From positions 20,194,763 through 20,258,762 of the forward strand of contig JAPTYO010000007.1 of assembly GCA_036873135.1 (NCBI GenBank): 64,000 nucleotides of DNA. Direction: 5' to 3'. This DNA comes from Clarkia xantiana subsp. parviflora. Its lineage: Eukaryota > Streptophyta > Magnoliopsida > Myrtales > Onagraceae. Of this stretch, positions 39,558 to 54,673 are shown piece by piece. Within the stretch, counting starts at the first letter, position 1, and every line of letters begins with the position of its first letter. The translations under genes and the position numbers were made by a program. The notes beneath the pieces are model-generated. The model worked only from the letters and a program-made list of their open reading frames with translations. It did no database searches and was not told the DNA's origin.

Positions 39558-41061
39558 GGAAACTGAAGTGTAGTATTCAAGTATATTATTAATTGTATGT
39601 GATATAGAAGAGTGTATATGGCTTAATTATGGGAATGTATTGTTGTAGGGATGTTTTGCTCCATTAGGGTTTAGGGTTATATATAATGGTATGAGCTTAG
39701 CAAGCTCCATGGGCGGAGAGTGGAGACAAATATTTCCATAGCCCTCCATCACAATAATATAAATTAATTAGGACTTAATTAGGGTGATTAATTTGAATGG
39801 TACATTCAACACTTCTTCATTAAAAAGTAACCTTATCAAGTCCATATGCTTGATGTTGCAGTGTAATATAGGGCGATCAATTTACCAACTTCATCCTGTA
39901 ATTTGTGGTCACTTCGTAATTGTTTACTTATCAATAGCAATAAGAAAGTATAAAAATATTAATTAAATGTGTTGTCAAAATATTTTATCTAGAGTGGATT
40001 AGCTACCTATCATCCTAATTAAATAAATTTTATAGTATCTGACAGCAACAAAAATACAAATGTATACATTTAGATAATAATAATAACAATAATAATAAAC
40101 GAGTGATATAAGGGAATATTCTACGCGTTAGGCAAGTTGAGGTGGATGGGGTGGGTCTGCAAGTCACTCTCAGGCGCCTATTTAATTATATATATAGTTA
40201 GTACCCTAGTTTATAGTATTATTTATTTATATGGCACAAGTTGAACGTGTGACTAAATTGCAGAAACCAGCAATTTATAACATCAATTTTTTTTTTTTTT
40301 TTGCCCAAATTTTCTTACATCTCTAAGCATATAGTTTTATTATTTGACATAAATAAATCTATACTTTAAAAAAATAAACATGCCTACCTAATTCTACCTT
40401 GAAGGGTGTACGAATGAGCATAAGTAGTTATATGTGTCTTATCATCTTGTACATAAAATGTGATGAATTAACGTGTTTATCTAGTCATAGCTAGTATTTA
40501 AATTTATAATAAACTTTCCTTTTTTTCTTTTTAACTTACTTTTTATGGAATTCTTTCTAAAAAGGAAGATTGTAATTTGCTTGTTAGATATCGGTAGATT
40601 TTAGACCATCTTGTAAATTTCGTTTAAGTTTTGGCCAGAAAAACTGCGACTTTTTAGTTTGCGACTTGTGTGAGCTTATTCGTGTGTATGTATCTTATGT
40701 CATGTAATACGGGAATTATTCACGTCGTATGTTGGAATTACCAACCGTAAACCATGACACGTATCCTGTAAGAAGATCGGACTGATACATTTAGACATGA
40801 CACATATCTAGTTAAGTGTATCAACATACAACATGTGAAACTCTAGTCTGTCCCACAATGGATAGAAAGAAGTGATTTAGTTCCAATATAATAAGTAACA
40901 GATTATTACTCAACATAAACTTGAACTTTCTCTTTTTTCTTTTAAGTAAAGACAACAAGTTCATTGTATCAAAACCGACTTAAGACCATAATTTAGACAT
41001 TAAAGGAGATAGATTCTGACACATTAATTTGTACTATACATTGGATAAGAAAGAAATTATT
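39558..41061. other. Intergenic region upstream of fumarase C
   Basis: AT-rich and without a gene; homologous to 30900-32340. The immediate upstream part is the putative fumarase C promoter and 5' UTR, with a conserved acceptor-like CTTCAG just before the ATG. Confidence 0.6.
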
Positions 41062-41070
41062 TAAATTATA

Positions 41071-41583
41071 GGGTTAAGAACCTATAAACTGTGCCTAATG
41101 TTGATTTGGTGTCTGAAGTTTAAAATGTTAAAATAGACAATCTCATCTTTCATTTTTGTTGAAATTTGACGTTTTTACACTTATTTTCTTTTCTATACAA
41201 TCATTTTCATCAACATACTCATCCACTCATAATTCATCAATCTTTACTCTTCACAGAGTCGCCAAATTTTTCCCAAAACTTGAACATTTAAAAGAATTTT
41301 TTTATAACAAAGTGGTGTGGGACAATTTCAAGCGGCAATGAAGCGGGATTTACTTGCGCGGATGTGACTAGCTTTTTAGGTGACGGTCCCGGCAAAGTGA
41401 CGAAAAAGAGCGTGCGTGGAAGGTCGAATTTAATAGTCGGTTCTGTCGGGATTAACTTCTCTAAAGTAATCACACCGAAACACCAAATTTTAATAAAAAT
41501 GAAACTTGGGAATCTCCATTTTAACGTCAAACATTAAATTTCAACATAGTTGAATTTTCAGACAGTTTATAGATTTTTAACCC
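41071..41583. mobile_element. 513-bp Mutator-like MITE
   Basis: Termini GGGTTAAGAACCTATAAA (left) and GGGTTAAAAATCTATAAA (complement of the right end) are flanked by 9-base duplications TAAATTATA (41062-41070) and TAAATAATA (41584-41592). Nine-base target duplications are characteristic of Mutator-like elements. Unit 1 lacks it near 32346. The interior is non-coding. Confidence 0.82.
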
Positions 41584-41886
41584 TAAATAATATATAAAGA
41601 ACATATGTACTATTCAAATTCGACACAGATTCCTCAGTTTATGAGCATAAATGAGAACTCACTCAATCAAACTGATTGAGTTGTGAATATAAATAAGAAC
41701 GGCTGATTTGGTTAGTAAATGACTAATGAAAGTTACTCGAGTTTGAAGCGTGACGAATTACTAGATACCCCACGTGTGGTAATGTTGTTTGAAGTTAATG
41801 TCGGTTGGGTTTGTGTTTCAACAACGCCATAATGTTGGGCAAAGCCAGACCCCATCTCTTAGAACGCCAAAGTAGCATTTTATATA

Positions 41887-42412
41887 GGGTTAACAGGTCT
41901 TTTGGTCCATAATGTTTGACAACTTTTGGGTTTTGGTCAATGATGTATTTTTTTACCTAGTTTTGGTACCATATGTTTGCAGATTTTTTCTAGTTTTGGT
42001 CTAGCCGTTACATTCCGTCCATTTTTTGACATGTTTAAGTCACGTGATCCACTCTAAACTTTAAATTTAGTTCATCTAATACTTTCTTAACCTTTTTTTT
42101 TGTTCAATTTAGTCCCGAAGTTTTAAAATTGACCCAAATTGGACAATAGGTCCAATTGAATTTTTGAAACTTCGGGACTAAATTGAACCAAAAAAAGGTT
42201 AGGAAAGTATTAGAGGGACTAAATTGAACAAAATTGAAAGTTTAGGGTGGATCACGTGACTTGTACATGTCAAAAAATGGACGGAATGTAACGGTTAGAC
42301 CAAAATTAGAAAAAATCTGCAAACATATGGTACCAAAACTAGGTTAAAAAAAACCTCATTGACCAAAACCCAAAAGTTGTCAAACATCATGGACCAAAAC
42401 CCCTATTAACCC
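41887..42412. mobile_element. 526-bp foldback MITE, inverted along its whole length
   Basis: The two halves are inverted copies of each other from end to end. Left GGGTTAACAGG.. and right complement GGGTTAATAGG.. continue in register through GGTCCAT, GTTTGACAACTTTTGGG and onward to the centre near 42145. Nine-base flanks TTTTATATA and CTTTATATA are probable target duplications. The corresponding site in unit 1 (near 32645) is empty. A transcript would fold into a hairpin of about 250 base pairs. Confidence 0.88.
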
Positions 42413-42768
42413 CTTTATATATATACTTAGAAGGCCAAACTTTTTTTTTGGTAAACGAAGGCCAAACTTTATTCTTTGAAATCTTGCAAATTTCATGTGG
42501 CCCCAAAAGACCCCAAATAAGTATACCCTCTTCACATCATTTTCCATCACATTGCAAATGTGGTTGGCACCCTACCTTTTATTATGTCTCACCTTGCTTG
42601 CTTTGTATATCTAACCTATTAGGCTAAAAACAAGGCAACGGTAGCACCCCCAATAAACCTCCAAGAAACATAATCAATGCTTCTGCGAAATCAAACTGTT
42701 TGAGCCCTATCTTAAAACAATGGGGCCAGAAAAATCAAACCCGATAAGCATGGATGGAGCAGTCCTTT

Positions 42769-47249
<4,481 letters not shown>

Positions 47250-47560
47250 TTCGGAGTTCCTGAAATGCACAAGTAGCTTGTTTATTGGTTGTGCAACTTG
47301 TGTTCATACAGCATTGTCAGTTCAAACGGAAGCGATCGAAGCTGAAAGCGCAGCTCGGGAGACTTGCCTGAAACTCGAATGAAGAAGACGAATCAGAGAG
47401 AAATGCTGTGCTCTGTTGAGTTCAGTCGCCGAGGCGATTGCACGGAAAATGGAGCGAACGAGAGACGATGACGGAGACAGTTGCTAGGTCTTTCTGAATA
47501 AAAAATATTATTATATTACTAGAAAAACTGACCGAAGCCGACCCAATACGGATAGCTGAA

Positions 47561-47572
47561 GGCCCATGGGCC
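47561..47572. promoter_or_regulatory. Palindromic site II motif upstream of fumarase D
   Basis: GGCCCATGGGCC is a perfect 12-base palindrome made of two opposed TGGGCC site II elements, about 310 bases before the start codon. Site II elements bind TCP-type factors and are common in promoters of nuclear genes for mitochondrial proteins. The role here is inferred. Confidence 0.5.
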
Positions 47573-47699
47573 TCTCTACAGTAAGACAATTGCTTTTTCG
47601 GCCGAAAGACGAAAGTCTTTAGTAGGTCTTTTAAGTAGGTAGGTCTTCCTAGCACCTGTCTTTTAGTAAGACAGTAGCAAGGTCTTCCAAAATTGCGTG

Positions 47700-48750
47700 T
47701 TGACTATAACTACTAGTCTCAGTCTGAGACGAGCGTGTTGCAATGTTTTTGAATCTAAATGTTATAATAATTTTTAATTTACAATTTGCAAAATTGTATT
47801 TAAATTAATATATTAAAAAATATGTGCATTTTATTCATAATTGAATTATTAGATAATAACACGTGTCGAACCGACAATCCTAAGAGTTTTTTTTTGTTTT
47901 CTATTGTGAGGTGCTTTAGAGGCTTTTCAAGAGGGCAACACATAAAACATGCTCACACCAAGTCAGCTCGTAAGGACTAAAGTGTTGAATATAAACATTT
48001 TTTTTTTTAGGTTTCGCCGAATTTGAATTTGATATATCTAGTTAATGAATGAAACATTAAAACTTGAACCGCTGCATTATATTACATAGTTGGTGTTTCT
48101 AAAATTCATATGGATTCTAGATATTTTAGCTTGATTTCCATATATTCGACCACTTGATAAAATTAGGTCACCAACAATTCTGAACTTTAAAATTAATTTT
48201 ATGTCACTAAATAAAGTTATATTATATTTGGCCAAAAAAAAAATAAAGTTAAATTATACATATAAATATATTTTTGTTTATTTTTATTTACTATCATGTT
48301 TTTTTAAGTTTGCACATTGTAATTAAAGGGCCACTATTTTTTATCCCGTTTTTTATTTTACCATAATTTAGGATTGTTTCACTTGCAAATAGGTGAGAAG
48401 AGATTTCTAATAACATACAATATTATATATTTTTAATGTATGTATTAACATAAAAAAATAATCAAGAAAAAAATGTATAAACTCTTATAATATATAAGTT
48501 CATTTAGAACAAACTCCAGACAAAATGTAAGTTAATAATAAATAATTATCTAAAAATATTTTATCCCATGTTATAAACACTTATTTATATTTATTTTCAC
48601 ATAAAAAATAGTTCATAAATAAGAATATAGTAAAAAGAGTTATAACAAATTGATCTCGTAACATCTAAAATATAAAAAGTATTATCATAAACAAATATTT
48701 CTATAAATATATATTAACTAAAACAATATAATAGTTTAGGGAAATGAAAG
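47700..48750. other. AT-rich intergenic sequence
   Basis: No open frame or element that I can support. Runs of A and T and short direct repeats only. Confidence 0.6.
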
Positions 48751-48756
48751 AAAAAT

Positions 48757-48800
<44 letters not shown>
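48757..48800. repeat. (TA)n microsatellite
   Basis: About 22 uninterrupted TA dinucleotides directly beside the Helitron-like terminus. Likely length-polymorphic. Confidence 0.9.
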
Positions 48801-48801
<1 letters not shown>

Positions 48802-48802
<1 letters not shown>

Positions 48803-48831
48803 TAGTTATTTTGCACGTGCGTTGCACGTGC
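48802..48831 (-). mobile_element. Helitron-like 3' terminus (minus strand)
   Basis: On the minus strand GCACGTGCAACGCACGTGC forms a perfect 8-base-pair hairpin with a 3-base loop, followed by AAAATAA and CTAG (48802-48805) next to T. This arrangement defines Helitron 3' ends. The element would extend to the right. No 5' end or Rep/helicase gene was identified in 48832-52640, which is otherwise AT-rich with a GC-richer patch at 51640-51960 and no recognisable gene. Confidence 0.5.
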
Positions 48832-51800
48832 ACATATTAAATTTTAATTTTTATATAAAATTTATACTCTTATGTAGTATAAAATAATAATAATATAAGA
48901 AAAGTACAAATATAAGTGTCACAATTAAAATAATAATAATACAAGAAAAGTACAAATATAAGTGTCACAATTACATTAAGTATATAAAAAAAATAATATT
49001 ATTGTAAGATTGCGAAGTTGGTTGAGTAAGAAAAATAATAGACGAAAACATCATTTTGATAGTTTAGACATCTTGTTTGACAAAATGGTAAGGCTTTGCC
49101 GATCAGAACAATATAAAAGAAAATATGTAATATGTAATAATATATTTGAAATAACATAATAGAAAATATTTACAGAGACAAGATCACAATTTAGTTAACG
49201 AACATATGAGTATTTTTTGTCGGGCACATTGCATTCTATTCTCCACATTGCATTCTCTAGCTTAAAGCTAGCCTAAAATTTCGCCCAAATGCAATTCCTA
49301 AACAAAATAATTAAAAATTCATAAATTATAGTGCAATAAAATTGAATGAAATAGGATTAGTAATAATAATGTAGGAAATCTTGGCCAAAAAAAAAAAATA
49401 ATAATAATGTAGGAAACGAAACTAAAGTATAACTCCTCCATCATGCATTAAAATTTAAGACTAATTTTTCAAAAGAGATACTAATTCACTCGTTCCTCTT
49501 GATTATAGCTAGCAGAGAAATTTATGGTTCAACTCAGTACTGAGTATATTTCCACTAAAATATTAAATATTTATTGATGATAAATGAATAATATGCTAGA
49601 GACGAGCATGAATAACGTATGTTAAAGATGCTAGAGACGAATCATGAGTGTATACTTGAGAATGCAAGATTTGGTATAAAAAAAAAAAAAAAAAAATGGG
49701 CATATCTTTATGCTAACCATAACATTGTCAAATCAAATGCATTTTTATGTCACTATTACAAGTACCCTTACCATGAAGAATGAATTGAAAGGAGACTGAA
49801 ATAGCAAAATATTGAAATGGCAAAAATATCTGAAGGGTCATGTAGTTTGGGAGCAGGAAGTATTCTTAGCTTCTTTAGCAGGCTCACCAGATGATTAATC
49901 ATGAAAACCATAACTAAGAACGTGACAACTTCTGTGTTGCACATGAAAAGACTCTGATTTGTGTTATCTATATATATATATTGCATATTAACTATCTATA
50001 TCTACTTCACATAGTTATCTGAACTTTAACTCCAATAAGTTTATTGATATATGATCAGTTATACAATCACAGTAGTATAGTCAGTTTCTCAAAAGTTGAG
50101 GGAAATAGTAGTTGCTTCCTTGGAAATTGCAAGTATATAGTGAGTACACTCACGAAGTGGTTAAAGAACCTGTATGCACATGTCGACACATACGTTTCCT
50201 CCTAGTTATGCAACTTCTTGTGTTTAAACGAATCTACACAGTTGGTTTCCATCAGAGAATGGTACATCCTCAATCTGGAGATTCAACATCAAACCCAAAT
50301 TGGTAAGAGATCTATATACCAAACACACTTGATATATATAACATTAAATGTATCAATAAACAAACTCATATGTTATTGATAAACAAACTATATACGAATG
50401 AAAATCATCATAATGTTAACCATGTCTTGAAGCTCAATGTCAGGATCCCCCTACTCCCGTGTTCTAACTTAAATCATCATGAAGCACCTTGAATTCGAAG
50501 TTTTTCCGCAGAAGAAACAACAAAACGAACAATCTTAAAATTCCCTAAAATTATCAAACACAAACAATTGACCTTCCCTCCATGCATTTTCAAGACTCTG
50601 ATTTGTGTTATCTGCATTAACTTTCAAAGCCAACGAACTGGCAGTTCTGTTTACTGCATAAATGCAACCACTTTTAAACCATCTTTCTTCAATAATTTCC
50701 CCTCAAATTTCGGTGTGTGAGCTGCTTAATCATCATCACACCCAAGAAAAAAAAATTAGTCCTTCATAAAACCATATATACGAGATTCAATATTTCTTGA
50801 TTTTGCATGTTCAGTAACTTACCATTATGGATCGAACACAGCAAATGCACACCCATAACCCATCCTGGCATTACTCTTGAACATAAAGGATCTTCTGCCT
50901 GAAGTCAAATTCATACTTATATATAGTTAGAGATAGTATAGTTCAAGAACATTGGCTAATTATTGCACATGACAGTAAAACATATAAGACATATACTTTT
51001 CTAAGCGTAAAAAATTGGTGTATAGTTAACCTCCTCATAGATAAAAATATTAGAACATTTTTAGTAATCCAACAGAGGAGAGAGGAGATGACCTCTGATT
51101 TTAAAGACATTTCTAAGTATTTTGTTGATACAGCCACTGCAATGAAATTCCACATCTAAAATCAATGGTTTGTCCTCCGTCGTTGTTCGTCTTTTTATTT
51201 TGTTATCATTCTTCTGGTCCAATTTATATCACAATTTGGAAAAGAATATACATATCATATTGTAGCAGAAGGTGACCTGGGGTTTGTGACAAAGGATTGT
51301 CGATCAGAAGATTCGGTGAAATGATTCCCTTATTTAATACGTAAGATCAACTAACAGACGCTTTCTTAACCTCGCATACCTGTAAAGTTGAAAATTTTAC
51401 CCAGAACAATAAATGATAATGAAATAACCATTATGATCCACATCCACTTCAGATGTTCGAATGAATTGACTCAAATTCAACTTTGCCCACATAAATTCCA
51501 CTAATGAAGCTCTAATTTTTAACTGTTAATAGTAGTTAAGTACATCATGTCAATCTAATTCCAGAACCAATATTAGTATAAGTTTGTTAATAATACTTAG
51601 TGCATAAATTCCTCACCGTTTACAGACCAATTAGGCTTCTGACCGGGAGGGCGGAGAGTGGAAGATGGTCGGTACGGGCGGACGGAGTGGTGGGTTGTAA
51701 CTGTAACCATGGATATCGCGGAGTCCGGGGCTCTCTTCGTGGGTGTGTCGTGTGGAAGTAGAGAGCGCAGTGGATAAGGGTAGATGGTTCTTAGCGAACG

Positions 51801-52640
51801 TTGGGGAGGGGCGGGATTGTGCGGGAGCGGCTAATGGTGGTGGCTAGCGTTTTGGGAATAACGGTGACAGTGGGTAGCGGAAGAAGTCGTTGTCTCTTTT
51901 CTTTGCGTAGCGTTGGTAGTTGGTATTTGATTGGTGACAGTGACACCGGTTCGGTGGAGACCGGGTCGGTTTGAACTTAATTTTAAACCAGTTTGATTAT
52001 TTTGCCTTTTGAAGGATATGGCCGATCTATCACATATTATTTTTAATATATATTGTACCTATTGGTAGGTTGGTGGCTTTTGGGGGTGAGGACCCAAGCC
52101 AATTTATATATTGGTAAATTGATATATATGGATTAAAGTATTATTATTATTTAATAATGTGATCTATAAATTAAAAAAAAATCATAACAAATTGCTTGTT
52201 GCAACGCGAAGTAAACTACTAATAATTCTACATCCATAAATTTTAGAGCTAATTTTAAATCTATAAATTTATCGATTTTATTATATCTCATAATAATCTA
52301 ATTCAATCTGGAATAAATTTTGACTTCCGGAGATATCGGTTTCTAGAAGCGACAATTATCACTAGGATTTACGTATATGGCCATGAGCCTAACACTTTTG
52401 AGTCAAAGATAGCCACCGCAAAGATGCCCTTAATTATTAAAAGGTGCACGACAAAGAAAAATAAACTCGAATTTAAAGAAGTAGCTTTCGTGATGCCACA
52501 TTTAAATGCCATAAATCTATAATAACATTAAAAATAACACACATAGACGACTAATTAACCTCATATATTGTATATAAGCTTATCTTCTAAATTATCATAG
52601 ATATATATATATATACAACTAGGATATTAGGATAATAAGT
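48832..52640. other. Gene-poor intergenic region
   Basis: No coding region is supported. The GC-richer patch (51640-51960), with GGGCGGA/GGGAGG motifs, stands out from the AT-rich surroundings but shows no convincing protein. Open frames at 49768-49986 (minus) and 50112-50306 (plus) have no recognisable family and no splice context. Confidence 0.5.
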
Positions 52641-52679
52641 TGTAGGAATGGATTAAAATACAAGATGAGAGATTTGGGA

Positions 52680-53245
52680 TTAAGCATAAGCAGTTGGATT
52701 TGCGATTAAGTAGTCTTCAATGACTTGATAAACAGCTAATGCTCTTTCCTTACCCAACTCTATATCCTCATCTGGGAAGTGAATATCATCATCATCTGAG
52801 TTGTAGTTACTCCACATCTTACATATACACCCTCCTTCGATGACGACGTCGTATTTCAAGAACTCTACTTCGTACTCCACCGACTTGAGTCTCTCCCCGA
52901 TCACGTCGCCTTCGAACAGAGTATACTTGCACCTGCACTTCTCCACGTCCAGCTCATCGATCCGGTGCTTCGCGTACTTTATAAACCCTAAACCTGCAAA
53001 TCCAAACCCTAATTATCAACTATGCATGCAAAACCCTAGCTAGATGATATAATATATATACCTTGAGCGAAGTTGGTTTGCTTGATGCTTCCGACGCCGC
53101 CATCTCCTTTGCAAAAGACGATGCTGTGAATGGCGTAGGGCATTAGTTTAGGGAGGAGGGTGTGGGATTCTAGCATTAGGGCTTTGAACAGTCTCTTTGG
53201 AGATATTGGTGATTCGAACTCTTGCCCAAACCTAACCACACCCAT
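52680..53245 (-). CDS. PR-10 / Bet v 1 family protein
   Basis: Two exons, 53245-53062 and 52993-52680, with one GT..AG intron at the position usual for PR-10 genes (after codon 61, phase 1). The 165-residue product starts MGVVRFGQEFESPISPKRLF, carries the glycine-rich loop GDGGVG (47-52) and the C-terminal helix ending DYLIANPTAYA. PR-10 proteins are small cytosolic proteins with a hydrophobic pocket for plant metabolites; some have ribonuclease or norcoclaurine-synthase-like activity and many are stress induced. Unusual here is the acidic NYNSDDDDIHFPDEDIE segment (124-140), where relatives commonly have a YHTKGD-like turn, and several cysteines (45, 81, 83, 117, 119). It is not part of a visible cluster. 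Specific ligand or function cannot be assigned. Confidence 0.92.
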
Positions 53246-53330
53246 CTAGCTAGCTCACTCACAGATCTAGAGAGAGATACCTTAATCTAATCCTGTAAAG
53301 TAAGAGTGAGATCTAGCTAGGAGAGTGAGG

Positions 53331-53337
53331 TTTTATA
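53331..53337 (-). promoter_or_regulatory. TATA box of the PR-10 gene
   Basis: TATAAAA on the minus strand, about 86 bases before the start codon, which is a normal distance for a short 5' UTR. Confidence 0.65.
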
Positions 53338-53339
53338 AG

Positions 53340-54673
53340 GAATTGTGTCTTTATCATGTCAAATGATAATGTAATATGGTGTAGCGGTTTAGTACTTCAT
53401 TAACTAAAGTTCTCGAATTTAAGCTCCACCCGAGTTTTGATAATGAAAAAATATTGATCACAACATTTTAATATTTACTGGGTTGACCCAATATGTAAGC
53501 CAAAATTATTTTAAAGTATAATAATATCTAATATCATGCGCGGAAAAATAATTAATGTTTATGTCATGGTTCTAGATTGGTTCCTATATAAAACAATTTG
53601 GACATATAAAATGAAAAGACAAAAGGGGTATGACTAGTCTCTCACTAATTAGGGTATGGAAAATGATAAATATTCCAAAAATGTAATATCGAGAAGTTCC
53701 TTTTTTATTCAAACACGATAGATTTTTTTAAATTTAGGCTCGAGTAGAAAAACAAGGAATTTAATTTATAGATGTGTTGGTGGATTAGAGGGCCAGCCAA
53801 GCATATGAATTGATTTATTTGTATGTTTTTAATAACAACAGTTGGCAAAATCCAAAATGGCAGTAGAAGGTTCTAACCCGGTCATGAAATGGCGGCTAGT
53901 ATAAGAAAATGAAAATAGTCTTTTTCTTCAATATATGGACGGACGGACCACTTTGAAAATTCAATAGAACAAATAATGCCCGTAGACTCTAGGCGATATT
54001 TATATTACTTATATTTCAATTTCTTATGTATAACAATATCTTATATAATTTTGTATGTTCATTTAAATATTTGCAAAGTACTATACATTCATCATGCTGG
54101 TGGAAGACTTACTACTTTTACTAGAAGCTGGGTCGATATTGTAAATTAAAGGTAAGGACAAATACTACGTCTAAGGAACGAATCCATATCATTCAATCAA
54201 TCCCAAAGTACAATTAAAGAATTCTAGATTTATACCTCCCTTAAAAACATTTTTGTTGAATCCTACTCTTCTTAGGGTAAGCACGAGCTTGACTACATGC
54301 ATAAATGATGGACAAGGGTTGGTTGATCATCTCAATAATCCACTTTGAAAGTTAAATCAGAAATTGACGCACCACATCTTAAAATTATACTAAAAGAAGA
54401 ATACTGAAATATCTTCTTATATATATCTTCCAAAATATAATGTACAAATAATGCCACATTTTTAGGTTCAACGTGAATCATCCAACTAATAATCTTCACA
54501 TAACCTCAACTATTTTACACCCAAAAACAAAAAACAAAGAAAATTCAGTAAAATGATGATCATGTGTACATAATTACGAAAATCTCATTCACACTGCCTC
54601 TGAAAAAGTTATAATAATAATAAAACAAATAAAAGAATATAAAACTCTACACGTGGCAACATCGGATACTGTC
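53340..54673. other. Intergenic sequence between PR-10 and kinesin genes
   Basis: AT-rich unique sequence. I see no gene, element terminus or tandem repeat in it. Confidence 0.6.

Noticed and set aside
49768..50306. Short open frames that might be a small gene
   Set aside because: No recognisable domain, promoter or splice partner; AT-rich surroundings make chance frames likely.
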